DNA of 64,000 nucleotides from Streptomyces sp. NBC_00442. GTDB lineage: Bacteria > Actinomycetota > Actinomycetes > Streptomycetales > Streptomycetaceae. Positions within the stretch are counted from its first letter, which is position 1, and every line of letters begins with the position of its first letter. Shown here piece after piece: positions 33,590 through 42,220 of the stretch. Both the position numbers and the translations under genes were made by a program. The notes under the pieces were generated by a model. That model had not been told where the DNA came from, ran no database searches, and saw only the letters and a program-made list of their open reading frames with translations. The stretch is from positions 2,790,001 to 2,854,000 of the forward strand of contig NZ_CP107918.1 in assembly GCF_036014195.1 (NCBI RefSeq), written 5' to 3'.

Positions 33590-36394
33590 TCAGCGAGCGG
33601 CCCGGTAGGCGCCGGTGGCCTGCCCGAAGATCTCTGTCACCTTGTCACGCTGGGACTCGGGTCCGATCACCTGGACCACGTGATATCGGCCATTGACAAT
33701 GAGGGCGAGATTGCGGACGTACACCTGCCGTCCGCTGCTGTCCCGCCAGGTGAACTGCCCCTCGGCCATGGTCTGCTGCCCCACGTCGATGCGCCGCAGT
33801 CCCGTCGACGTGGACCAACTGGAGTCCCGGAACGGCTGGAGTTCGCGCTCCTTGTCCGCCTGGTAGGCCAGCGGATCGGAGCCGTCGGCCTGCACGGTGT
33901 CCCGGCCCGGAACGACGATCAGCGTGAAGTCGCCCCCGACATACCGGACTTGCCCGGCATCGTTCATGGGCTGCCGCTGCCAGCTCCTGTCGACGCCGAC
34001 CTGGAACCCCTCGGGGTCCTTGCGTACGACGTAGCCGGCGGCCGGCGCGGAACTCGTCCCGCCGGGGCCGGTGGTCTGCGTCTGCTGGGACGGCGGCGTG
34101 CCGCTGGGCGTCGGCGCACGGGGGCTGTCCGCCGACGAGCCGGGGCTCTGCTGCCCGCCGGATCCGGTCGGCCGGGCGCCGCCCGTGTCCTGCGCCGAGT
34201 CGGAGCGGGGCATGAACAGCACGGCGTACGCGATCGCGCCGGCCAGCAGCAGCAGGACGAGGACCAGCAGCAGCCGGCCGAGCGACCTCGGCCTTCCGCT
34301 CGGCGCCGCGGCCTGGCGGTGCCGGTGCCGGCCGTGCTCGGCGGGGGGCGCGGCGGGTTTCCTTCTGCGCCGCACCAGTTCGCCCCTGCGGCGCACGATG
34401 GGGAGCTTCTTGTCGTCGGGGACGATCACCGGGGCAACACGGATGCCGGCCTCGGGTTCGGGTGCGGAGCGCACCAGCGAGCGCAGCCAGCCGCGCAGCT
34501 CCTCGAACTCGGGCCGCTCGGTGGGGTCCTGGCGCAGCAGCGATTCCACGACGGGCCGCAGCGGCCCGCACTCCTCGGCGAACGCGGGCGGCTCTCCGCA
34601 CACCATCTGTACGAGCTCGGCCGCGCTCTCCTCCGGGTACGGGGCGTGTCCCTGGACCGCGCGGAACAGCAGGGCGCCCAGGGCCCACAGATCGGTGGCC
34701 GGGCCGATCGGCGGGGCGAGGCGCCAGTTCTCGTGTATGGGTCCGGCCTGCTCGGGCGCCCACCGCTCGGTGACCGCCCCGACGACGGCCATGCGGGTGT
34801 GCCGGGCCCGCTCGGCGGCGAGCCGGTTGGCGGGACCGCGATAGGGCGCGGTGCGGCCCTCGGGGGCGGGGTGCCGTTCGGGGGCGGGGTGCCGTTCCGA
34901 GGCGGGGTGCCGCCGAGCCTCGGGGGTCCGTTCCTGGGAGGGGGCAGGCACGGGTGCGGAAGGAGCCGGGTGCGGCAGGCGCTGGGAATCGGCGCGGAAG
35001 GCATCGGCGCGGAACCCCGGCGGCAGCGCGGGCGTCCTGGGCGCGGGGGCCTGGGCGCGGGACGGTTCGTAGCCTTCGGGGCGAGCGGGCCGGGCGGACC
35101 GGGCGGGTCCGGTGGGCGCGTCGGCGCCGTTGTGCGGGCGCGGCGCTTCGGGGTGCGGGACCGGTGCGTCGGGGCGCGGGGCCAGTGCCTCGGGGCGCGG
35201 GGCCTCCTCGGTCGGGCGCCCGGCGGAGCGCGGCACCCAGCGACCCGTCACGGGGTCGTACTGGCGGCGGGTGCGGCCGGAGTCGGGGCCCTGGTCATCG
35301 GCGTAGGGGCTGGCGCCTCCGCTCGGCACCCGCACCCCGCGCACGGGGTCGTACATGCCCTGATCGGTGCCGGCCCCGCCCTCCTCGGCTTCGCCCCGCT
35401 CCGCCCGGCCGGGCGGAGCGGCCTGGCCGGGCAGAGCGGCCTGCTCGTGCTCCGGGTCCGGCCGCTGCTCCGCGTCCGGCCGCTGCTCCGGCAGGGAAGC
35501 GTCCGTCGCGGCGCGCGCGGCCGCCCTGGCACCCGCGCGGTACGCCGCGATCACCCCGGCCCGCCCGGCGGCACCGGGCGGCGCTGCGGGGGCTCCCGAC
35601 GGCGCGGGGTGCGCTTCGGACGGGGGGCCGGTGGCGGTCCCCGTAGCGGGGTCCGGTGCCGAAGTGCCGTGCGGGGGCGCTTCGTCGAGCTCGTACGCGG
35701 TCGTGGGCCGCGGCGCGCCGCCGAATCCGTCGTCGTCCGAGGAGAGCGGCACGGGGGCGTATCCACACAGCGCCTCCTGTGCGGCGCCCACCGCGAGCCC
35801 GGTCAGGACGACCCGCCCGTCGTCGCATATCAGGACGGTGCGGGCCGTGATGTTGCGATGCGTCCAGCCGTGCGCGTGCAGCACCCGCAACGCGGTCAGC
35901 ACGTCGGAGGCGACCTCCGCGGCACGAAAGGGGTTGAGCGGACGGTCGGCGAGGAGCGCGGACAGCGGGCGCGCGGCGATCAGTTCGCTGACGATCCACA
36001 GCGAACCGTCCTGCGCGAACACGTCGAAGACCTGGTCGAGGCGCGGATGATCGGGGATCTGCGCGGCCGCCTGGGCCGCCTCGACGGCGCGCCGCACGGC
36101 CGGCTCGGCGGGCCTGCGGGTGGTGCGCCCATACCCGGGAGCCTCGCCGTATCCGCTCCCGTCGCCGTACCCGGCGTCGTCGCCGCCGCGCATGTAGGCG
36201 TCGGGGGTCCCGTACGCGTCGTCGCCTTCGAGCACTTCCGCGTCGACGATCTCGGGCAACGGGATCTGACGGACCAGTACTTGCTGCCCGCTGTAGGTGT
36301 CGAAGGCGCGTGTCTCGACGAGATCGTAGGTGTCGTCAAGAGGCAACGGCAGCCGATAGCGGTCGGCAAGCACCCGACCCGCGTAATCGTCCAC
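33590..36394 (-). CDS. Kinase-like protein without catalytic residues (pseudokinase)
   Basis: This 934-residue member of the kinase cluster looks catalytically dead. There is no glycine loop, the ATP-binding Lys is Arg42 (QVLVRQ), the catalytic HRD Asp is Asn181 (THRNIT), and DFG is replaced by GLA (199-201). The kinase fold is also split: N-lobe and catalytic loop occupy about 1-203, while the C-lobe (ATDLWALGALLFRAVQGH) resumes near 565. The 350-residue insert is Pro/Ala/Glu-rich and holds repeats such as YDPVTGRWVP and YDPVRGVRVP. A membrane helix (LGRLLLVLVLLLLAGAIAYAVLF) and an outer domain like those of its neighbours follow. I chose GTG 36394 (VDDYAGRVLADRYRL), with GGAGG four bases upstream. 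It probably binds or regulates the active kinases. Confidence 0.85.
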   Translation of the reverse strand: MDDYAGRVLADRYRLPLPLDDTYDLVETRAFDTYSGQQVLVRQIPLPEIVDAEVLEGDDAYGTPDAYMRGGDDAGYGDGSGYGEAPGYGRTTRRPAEPAVRRAVEAAQAAAQIPDHPRLDQVFDVFAQDGSLWIVSELIAARPLSALLADRPLNPFRAAEVASDVLTALRVLHAHGWTHRNITARTVLICDDGRVVLTGLAVGAAQEALCGYAPVPLSSDDDGFGGAPRPTTAYELDEAPPHGTSAPDPATGTATGPPSEAHPAPSGAPAAPPGAAGRAGVIAAYRAGARAAARAATDASLPEQRPDAEQRPDPEHEQAALPGQAAPPGRAERGEAEEGGAGTDQGMYDPVRGVRVPSGGASPYADDQGPDSGRTRRQYDPVTGRWVPRSAGRPTEEAPRPEALAPRPDAPVPHPEAPRPHNGADAPTGPARSARPARPEGYEPSRAQAPAPRTPALPPGFRADAFRADSQRLPHPAPSAPVPAPSQERTPEARRHPASERHPAPERHPAPEGRTAPYRGPANRLAAERARHTRMAVVGAVTERWAPEQAGPIHENWRLAPPIGPATDLWALGALLFRAVQGHAPYPEESAAELVQMVCGEPPAFAEECGPLRPVVESLLRQDPTERPEFEELRGWLRSLVRSAPEPEAGIRVAPVIVPDDKKLPIVRRRGELVRRRRKPAAPPAEHGRHRHRQAAAPSGRPRSLGRLLLVLVLLLLAGAIAYAVLFMPRSDSAQDTGGARPTGSGGQQSPGSSADSPRAPTPSGTPPSQQTQTTGPGGTSSAPAAGYVVRKDPEGFQVGVDRSWQRQPMNDAGQVRYVGGDFTLIVVPGRDTVQADGSDPLAYQADKERELQPFRDSSWSTSTGLRRIDVGQQTMAEGQFTWRDSSGRQVYVRNLALIVNGRYHVVQVIGPESQRDKVTEIFGQATGAYRAAR

Positions 36395-36594
36395 GACGCC
36401 TCCCCACAGCGCGCTGTTCCCCCGGATCACGGCACTCACTCCCGCCGCGACCCGTCAATTCCGGTCGTTTACCGGCCTGTTGCGGATGCGTACCGTCCGC
36501 GAGCTCTCACGATACGTGGCCTCGGCGCGTCACGTCCGGGGGATACCCCGTTTCCCCGGCGGCCCCGCAACAGCCCGTTCACAGGGGCAGGCGG

Positions 36595-36690
36595 GCACAG
36601 GGGGTAGGGCGGGCACAGGGGGTAGGGCGGGCACAGGGGGTAGGGCGGGCACAGGGGGTAGGGCGGGCACAGGGGGTAGGGCGGGCACAG
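36595..36690. repeat. 18-bp tandem repeat array after the stop of kinase gene 5
   Basis: GCACAGGGGGTAGGGCGG is repeated with no changes at 36595, 36613, 36631, 36649 and 36667, with a sixth partial copy at 36685. The array ends three bases before the kinase stop codon (36693-36695, minus strand). It fills about a third of the 298-base gap between the pseudokinase start and this gene; I see no gene there. Confidence 0.97.
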
Positions 36691-36692
36691 GG

Positions 36693-39452
36693 TCAGGCGG
36701 GCTGGAAGGTGGCGAAGAGCGCGGCCAGCGTCTGCTGCGTCTGCGGCTTCGACCAGTCCTCGTCCTTGGCCGAGAACATGATGCCGTAGCCCCGGCTCGT
36801 GCTGACCACGAAGCCGCGGTCCACGGAGTGGTACTTGGTGCCGCTGTCGTCGTAGGTGAACTCCCAGTCGGCCGCGGGCCAGCCGCGGTAGCTCACCGCG
36901 GCTATCTTCACCCGCTTGTAGCCCGACCTCGTCATGGACGACTCCTGGTTCATCCAGTCGGCCACCGGGTTCGACTTGGGGGTGTCGGTCCAGCCGATCA
37001 ACAGGCGCTGCCCGTCGGGGCCGGTGAAGCGGGCGCCCGCGTCGTCGGTCGACTTGTACGACCAGCCCGCGGGCAGCCCTATGGAGAAGCCCTGATCCGA
37101 CTTGTAGGGCGTGGTGGCCACGGAACCGTCGCCACCGCCCTTGCCGCCGTCACCGGTGCCCGAGCCGTCCCCCGTGTTCGTGTCGTCGCCGGTGCCCTTG
37201 CCGTCGCCCTGCCCGGCCGACGAGCCCTGGCCGGCCGTGGAGCCCTGGCCGCTCGTCGAACCCTGCCCCGACGGGGTGCTCCCGCCGGACGACGTCCGAC
37301 CTCCGCCGCCCTTCTTGCTGCTCGCGGGAGATCCCCCGGCCGCGGGCCCGCTGGAGGCGGCCTTGTCCCCCTTGGGCTTGCCCGACGTGTCGTCCCCACC
37401 GCTGAGCGTGACGGCGAGCACCGTGCCGAGTATGGCGAGCGCGGCGACCACCGCGATGATGATCAGGGTGCGGCGCGGCACGACATCGGTGAGCGAAGCG
37501 CGCGGCGGCGGGACCGGGCCGGAGGGCGAACCGGTCCTCGACCGCGGCGCGGGCACCCCCTTGGAGCGGACGTCCCGCGCCTCGCGGGCGCCTTGTGCCT
37601 TCTCCTTGGCCGACGCCTTGGCCTCGGCGGCCGCGTTCCGTACGGACTTCAGCGCGCCGCGCATCCGCTCGGCGGCCGCGTCGGTCTTCGGCTCACGGGG
37701 CAGCGGGGGCAGCGGAACCACCCGGGTCGCCTCGGACGACACCGGCTCGGGCGCGGGCTCCGGGCGCTCGGGCGCGTTGAGCACCTCGGTGAGCAGTTTG
37801 CGCGCGGCCGCGTTGTCCAGCCGCTGCGCGGGGTCCTTGGCGAGCAGCCCGTAGATGACCTGCTCAAGCAGCGGCCCGGCGTTCTTGGGCGGATCGACCG
37901 GCTCGGTCATCACAGCGGTGAGCGTCGCGATCGCCGAGCCCTTGTCGTACGGCGGTACGCCTTCCACGCTCGCGTACAGCAATCCGCCGAGGGACCAGAG
38001 GTCGGCGGCAGGACCCGGCTTGTGCCCGCGGGCCCGCTCCGGCGAGATGTACGAGGGCGCGCCGACGAGCATGCCGGTGGAGGTGATGGAGGGGTCGCCC
38101 TCCACCTGGGCGATGCCGAAGTCGGTCAGGACGACCCGGCCGTCCTCGGCGATCAGCACGTTGGACGGCTTCACGTCACGGTGCAGGATGCCCTCGCGGT
38201 GCGCGGAACGCAGGACGTCGAGGATCGCGAGGCCCACCTCGGCGGCTCGGCGGGGCGTCAGGGTGCCGTCCTCGCGGACCGCTTCGGCCAGAGACTTGCC
38301 CTCGACGAGTTCCATGACGATCCAGGGCCGGTCGTCCTCGTCCACCACGTCGTAGACCGTCACGGCGGCGGTGTTGCGGATCCGGGCGATCGCCTTGGCC
38401 TCACGCAGGGTGCGCGTGATGAGGCGCCGCTTCTCGTCGTCGTCGATGCTGGAGGGGAAGCGGAGTTCCTTGACGGCGACGGTCCGCCCGAGCGTCTCGT
38501 CGACGGCGCGCCAGACGGTGCCCATACCGCCCCGGCCCAGAACGCCACCGAGCCGGTACCGGCCGGCGAGCAGCCGGCCTTCCCCACCACCCGCATCGCT
38601 CTCGGCCCCGGCCCCGGCCCCGGCAGCAACTGCCGCGACCCCCGCGCCGGATGAGCCTCCCTTGCCAAGCCCCACACCGCTCCTACCCCCGCCCCCACTC
38701 CTACCGCCCGCCGCACCGGGCTTGGCGTCGGCGGCCTGGAGGCCCGACTTGGCGCCGGGAACCTGGGGAGCCGGCTCGGCATCGGCGAGTTGAGAGCCCG
38801 CCTTCACGGCCGGCTTACGGTCGGCAGGACCGGAAGCCTGCCTGGCGCCGGCAGCCTGGGGGTCCGGCTTGGCACCGGAGGCCCGGGGATCCGGCTCGGC
38901 ATCGGCGAGTTGAGAGCCCGCCTTCGGAGCCGGAGTGCGGTCGGCGGGACCGGAGTCCGACGTGGTGTCGGCGGGCTGGAGGTTCGACGTGGTGCCGCTT
39001 CGCTTTGCGTCGGCGGGACCGGAGTCGGGCTCGGCATCCGCGGACCGGGAGCCGGACTTGGCGTCCTCCGCCTTACCGGTGGCCTTCGCCGCCCCTCCCG
39101 CATCGGCCGACTTGGCCTTCGGCGCGGGGGCGGCCCGCTCGGCACCCGCCGCTTCCGCAGCGGACTTGGCGACCGACCTCCTCGGATCGGGCCGGCCGGG
39201 GGCCGCATTCGACGCCTCACCCGCACGCGGCTCGGCCGCGGAGGTCAGGTCCGGCTCGGCGGCACGCGAAGCCGGGCCCCGACCGGGCTCGGCCGTCGGG
39301 TCGGCCGCGGATGCGGCGTCCGCCGCATCCGCCTGGCGCCGCCCGGACTTCGTACCCGCCTCGCCCGAGGCGGATTCTGCGGGCGTCGACGACGCCCCCG
39401 GCTCCTGTCGCTCGTCCCGCTCGGGTTCCCGCGACTGCTCCGCCTCCGACAT
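36693..39452 (-). CDS. Transmembrane Ser/Thr protein kinase, cluster member 5, with long disordered N-terminus
   Basis: This 919-residue protein opens with about 300 residues rich in Ala, Asp, Pro and Lys, with repeated phrases such as KAGSQLADAEP and SGPADRTP. An intact kinase domain follows (LGRGGMGTVW, TVAVKE, HRDVKPSN, LTDFG, APSYISPER). Then come an Ala/Lys helical segment, one membrane helix (TLIIIAVVAALAILGTVLAVTL), a Ser/Gly-rich spacer with STSGQGSTAGQGSS repeats, and an outer domain with GFSIGLPAGWSYKS and ADWEFTYDD. I chose ATG 39452, with GAGGGG close upstream; the frame stays open for nearly 600 bases further. It lies first in the five-kinase series, next to glpD. Confidence 0.88.
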   Translation of the reverse strand: MSEAEQSREPERDERQEPGASSTPAESASGEAGTKSGRRQADAADAASAADPTAEPGRGPASRAAEPDLTSAAEPRAGEASNAAPGRPDPRRSVAKSAAEAAGAERAAPAPKAKSADAGGAAKATGKAEDAKSGSRSADAEPDSGPADAKRSGTTSNLQPADTTSDSGPADRTPAPKAGSQLADAEPDPRASGAKPDPQAAGARQASGPADRKPAVKAGSQLADAEPAPQVPGAKSGLQAADAKPGAAGGRSGGGGRSGVGLGKGGSSGAGVAAVAAGAGAGAESDAGGGEGRLLAGRYRLGGVLGRGGMGTVWRAVDETLGRTVAVKELRFPSSIDDDEKRRLITRTLREAKAIARIRNTAAVTVYDVVDEDDRPWIVMELVEGKSLAEAVREDGTLTPRRAAEVGLAILDVLRSAHREGILHRDVKPSNVLIAEDGRVVLTDFGIAQVEGDPSITSTGMLVGAPSYISPERARGHKPGPAADLWSLGGLLYASVEGVPPYDKGSAIATLTAVMTEPVDPPKNAGPLLEQVIYGLLAKDPAQRLDNAAARKLLTEVLNAPERPEPAPEPVSSEATRVVPLPPLPREPKTDAAAERMRGALKSVRNAAAEAKASAKEKAQGAREARDVRSKGVPAPRSRTGSPSGPVPPPRASLTDVVPRRTLIIIAVVAALAILGTVLAVTLSGGDDTSGKPKGDKAASSGPAAGGSPASSKKGGGGRTSSGGSTPSGQGSTSGQGSTAGQGSSAGQGDGKGTGDDTNTGDGSGTGDGGKGGGDGSVATTPYKSDQGFSIGLPAGWSYKSTDDAGARFTGPDGQRLLIGWTDTPKSNPVADWMNQESSMTRSGYKRVKIAAVSYRGWPAADWEFTYDDSGTKYHSVDRGFVVSTSRGYGIMFSAKDEDWSKPQTQQTLAALFATFQPA

Positions 39453-40250
39453 GCGTCCCCTCTGCGATTCCTGATCTTCGCCCGCGCCGGCCTCGGCCCG
39501 CGGCCCGCCGCGACCTGCCTCATGGAGGCGGCCCGGCTCACCGCTCCGACCTGCTTGCCCTGCCGGGTACCGGACCCGCCCGGAGCCGTACTCGAACCCG
39601 GCGTCCGCGCGAGGCCCGTAACCCGCCCTGGCAGAGCCCCCATTGTCCCTCACGCCGGGACCGGCGATGGTCCCGGGTCCGTCGGCCGCCAAGTTGGCGG
39701 CGGCGTAAGGGAAGCCCAGCGTGCCGAGGCTTCGGAGCCCGTTCGTTGCAGCGATGACGACAGCACTGTGTGTCATCGACACGGCGTCAAAACCCGGCAA
39801 AGCGGGCCCTTCCAGCGTCGAGCAACGCCCGAGCACCGTCCGGGCAAAGCCCGGTCGGCGCCGCCGACGCACGGCCCGGCCCGGCCCCGGCCCACGGCAC
39901 CAGCCACGACATCGGCCGGTCGTCGGACGACGGTCTCCCGCCACCCGGCACCACACCCCGAACCGCACCGCACCGCACCGCACCGCACCGCACCGCACCG
40001 CACCGCACCGCACCCGAGAGCGCACCCTGCGCCGCAACCGCCGAACACCTCACTCGCCGACAGCCGCCACACCGGCGAGGACCTTCCCCACCCGGGCGAG
40101 CGGCATCGCCAAGTCGTTCGTGGCCACCGTAGTACCGCGACGGGCCGCTGAGTACCGAGCCGGAGTACGGAGGCCGCGTACGCGGCCCCGCCAACTCCAC
40201 CCCGTACGAAGCCTCTCCGGTCCCGCACGGCCCTGGCAGGCCGTGCGCGC
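39453..40250. other. Intergenic region between glpD and the kinase cluster
   Basis: This stretch of about 800 bases has no convincing gene. The kinase frame remains open through much of it, so a longer kinase N-terminus starting near 39773 (MTHSAVVIAATNG) cannot be excluded, although third-codon G+C is lower there. A pentanucleotide microsatellite sits at 39962-40011. Confidence 0.5.
39962..40011. repeat. (ACCGC)10 pentanucleotide microsatellite
   Basis: Ten uninterrupted copies of ACCGC run from 39962 to 40011, followed by ACC. It lies upstream of the first kinase gene and downstream of glpD. A perfect array like this is prone to slippage and could differ between strains. Confidence 0.97.
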
Positions 40251-40304
40251 CTCAGACCGGTGCGATGTCCGGCCCGCCTCAGACCGGTGCGATGTCCGGC
40301 GCCC
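40251..40304. repeat. 27-bp tandem duplication including the glpD stop codon
   Basis: Bases 40251-40277 and 40278-40304 are head-to-tail copies; the shared part begins CTCAGACCGGTGCGATGTCC and differs only at its last bases. The right copy encodes the glpD end PDIAPV and its TGA. The left copy repeats PDIAPV and a second TGA in the same frame, nine codons downstream. Confidence 0.95.
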
Positions 40305-41985
40305 CGAGCCGGGCCGCGTCCGCCGTCAGGTCGTCGGGCTGGCGCTGCGACTCCCGCTCGGCCTCCACCCGCTTCTCGTAGTGCTCCACCTCCTTCTCGA
40401 TCTGCTTGGTGTCCCAACCGAGGACCGGCGCCATCAGCTCCGCGCACTCCCGGGCCGAGCGGGTGCCGCGGTCGAAGGTCTCGATGGAGATCCGGGTCCG
40501 GCGGGTCAGTACGTCGTCGAGGTGGCGGGCTCCCTCGTGCGATGCCGCGTACACGATCTCGGCGCGCAGGTAGTCGTCCGCCGCGGCGAGCGGTTCGCCG
40601 AGCGCGGGGTCGGCGGTGATCAGCTCCAGGAGGTCCTCGGCCATCGAGCCGTAACGGTTCAACAGGTGCTCCACGCGCACCACATGGAGCCCGGTCCTGG
40701 CCGCGATCCTCGCCCTGGCGTTCCACAGGGCCTTGTAGCCCTCGGCGCCGAGCAGCGGCACGTCCTCGGTGACGCAGGCCGCCACCCGCTGGTCGAGCGC
40801 GTGCACCGCCTCGTCGACGGCGTCCTTCGCCATCACCCGGTACGTCGTGTACTTGCCGCCCGCCACGACCACGAGACCGGGCACCGGGTGCGCGACGGTG
40901 TGTTCGCGCGAGAGCTTGCTCGTCGCGTCGGACTCCCCGGCGAGCAGCGGCCGCAGGCCGGCGTATACGCCCTGGACGTCGTCCCGGGTCAGCGGCACCG
41001 CGAGCACCGAGTTGACGTGTTCGAGCAGGTAGTCGATGTCGGCGCTGGACGCGGCGGGGTGCGCCTTGTCCAGGTCCCAGTCGGTGTCGGTGGTGCCGAC
41101 GATCCAGTGCCGGCCCCAGGGGATCACGAAGAGCACGGACTTCTCGGTCCGCAGGATCAGGCCGGTATTCGAGTGGATCCGGTCCTTGGGCACGACCAGG
41201 TGGATACCCTTCGAGGCCCGTACATGGAACTGCCCCCTCTCCCCGATCAGCGCCTGGGTGTCGTCGGTCCACACCCCGGTCGCGTTGACCACCTGCTTGG
41301 CGCGGATCTCGTACTCTCCGCCAGCCTCTCCGTCCTGCACCCGGGCGCCGACGACGCGTTCGCCCTCGCGCAGGAAGCCCACCACCCGGGCCCGGTTGGC
41401 GACCTGTGCGCCGTACGAGGACGCGGTGCGCACCAGGGTGGTGACATAGCGGGCGTCGTCCATCTGCGCGTCGTAGTACTGCAACGCTCCGACCAGCGCG
41501 TCCTTCTTCAACGCGGGCGCCACCCGCAGGGCGTGGCGGCGGCTCAGGTGACGGTGTGTCGGCAGGCCCCTGCCGTGTCCCGACGACAGGGACATCGCGT
41601 CGTAGAGCGCGACGCCGGATCCCGCGTACAGCCGCTCCCAGCCCTTGTGCTGCAGCGGGTAGAGGAAGGGGACGGGTTTCACCAGGTGCGGGGCGAGCCG
41701 TTCCAGCAGCAGGCCCCGCTCCTTGAGTGCTTCGCGCACGAGGGCGAAGTCGAGCATTTCCAGATAGCGCAGCCCGCCGTGGATCAGCTTGCTCGATCGG
41801 CTGGATGTGCCCGACGCCCAGTCCCGCGCCTCGACGAGGCCGGTGGCGAGGCCGCGGGTCGCCGCGTCGAGTGCCGTGCCCGCGCCGACCACCCCCGCGC
41901 CCACGACCAGCACGTCGAGCTCGCCTTCCGCCATGGCGGCGAGCGCCTGTGCGCGCTGCTCGGGTCCCAGTGTCGCTGTCCTCAC
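40279..41985 (-). CDS. glpD: Glycerol-3-phosphate dehydrogenase (FAD-dependent)
   Basis: This 568-residue peripheral membrane flavoenzyme oxidises sn-glycerol 3-phosphate to dihydroxyacetone phosphate and passes electrons to menaquinone. The FAD motif LVVGAGVVGAGTALDAATRG lies near residue 22, followed by SSRSSKLIHGGLRYLE, the family signature, and GGKYTTYRVMAKDAVD. The C-terminal domain is of normal length. I start at GTG 41985, with GGAGG six bases upstream. No glpF or glpK is adjacent. The coding end is tandemly duplicated. Confidence 0.95.
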   Translation of the reverse strand: MRTATLGPEQRAQALAAMAEGELDVLVVGAGVVGAGTALDAATRGLATGLVEARDWASGTSSRSSKLIHGGLRYLEMLDFALVREALKERGLLLERLAPHLVKPVPFLYPLQHKGWERLYAGSGVALYDAMSLSSGHGRGLPTHRHLSRRHALRVAPALKKDALVGALQYYDAQMDDARYVTTLVRTASSYGAQVANRARVVGFLREGERVVGARVQDGEAGGEYEIRAKQVVNATGVWTDDTQALIGERGQFHVRASKGIHLVVPKDRIHSNTGLILRTEKSVLFVIPWGRHWIVGTTDTDWDLDKAHPAASSADIDYLLEHVNSVLAVPLTRDDVQGVYAGLRPLLAGESDATSKLSREHTVAHPVPGLVVVAGGKYTTYRVMAKDAVDEAVHALDQRVAACVTEDVPLLGAEGYKALWNARARIAARTGLHVVRVEHLLNRYGSMAEDLLELITADPALGEPLAAADDYLRAEIVYAASHEGARHLDDVLTRRTRISIETFDRGTRSARECAELMAPVLGWDTKQIEKEVEHYEKRVEAERESQRQPDDLTADAARLGAPDIAPV

Positions 41986-42220
41986 GGCATGCCTCCGGTT
42001 GGTCGGGGTTGGTCCCGCAGACCGGGTGGTCTGGCTCACACACTCGATTCTGGACGGGACCACCGACATCGGCCACCGCCTGTGGACAACACTCGCTCCC
42101 CCACACCCTCCCAATGCCGCAAATCAGTCATATTTCCTCTTAGTCTGACATTCCGCACGCCCATTCTGTCCACAGGGCTTGCGCTCCATGTCCCCTCCGG
42201 CTAAGGGAAAGGACGGTCAC
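41986..42220. promoter_or_regulatory. Divergent region with DnaA-box-like sites
   Basis: Between glpD and the plus-strand dehydrogenase-like gene are TGTGGACAA (42081-42089), which is TTGTCCACA on the other strand and the preferred Streptomyces DnaA box, and CTGTCCACA (42166-42174), one base from it. They flank an unusually A+T-rich stretch (about 42118-42150) containing AGTCATATTT. This looks like a control region rather than an origin, because no dense box cluster is present. Confidence 0.5.

Noticed and set aside
33536..36607. Plus-strand frame of 1023 codons opposite the pseudokinase
   Set aside because: I considered it because the minus-strand gene is unusual, but the minus strand keeps kinase C-lobe motifs, a membrane helix and the shared outer domain, while the plus frame shows nothing recognisable.
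36595..36690. CRISPR-like array
   Set aside because: The units are directly adjacent with no spacers, so this is a simple tandem repeat.
36693..40037. Kinase 5 starting far upstream near 40037
   Set aside because: The upstream extension passes through the (ACCGC)10 repeat and has weaker codon bias. ATG 39452 has a ribosome site. An intermediate start near 39773 remains possible.
41986..42220. A replication origin suggested by DnaA boxes
   Set aside because: Only two boxes are present and no dnaA or dnaN gene is nearby; Streptomyces oriC carries a dense cluster of boxes between those genes.
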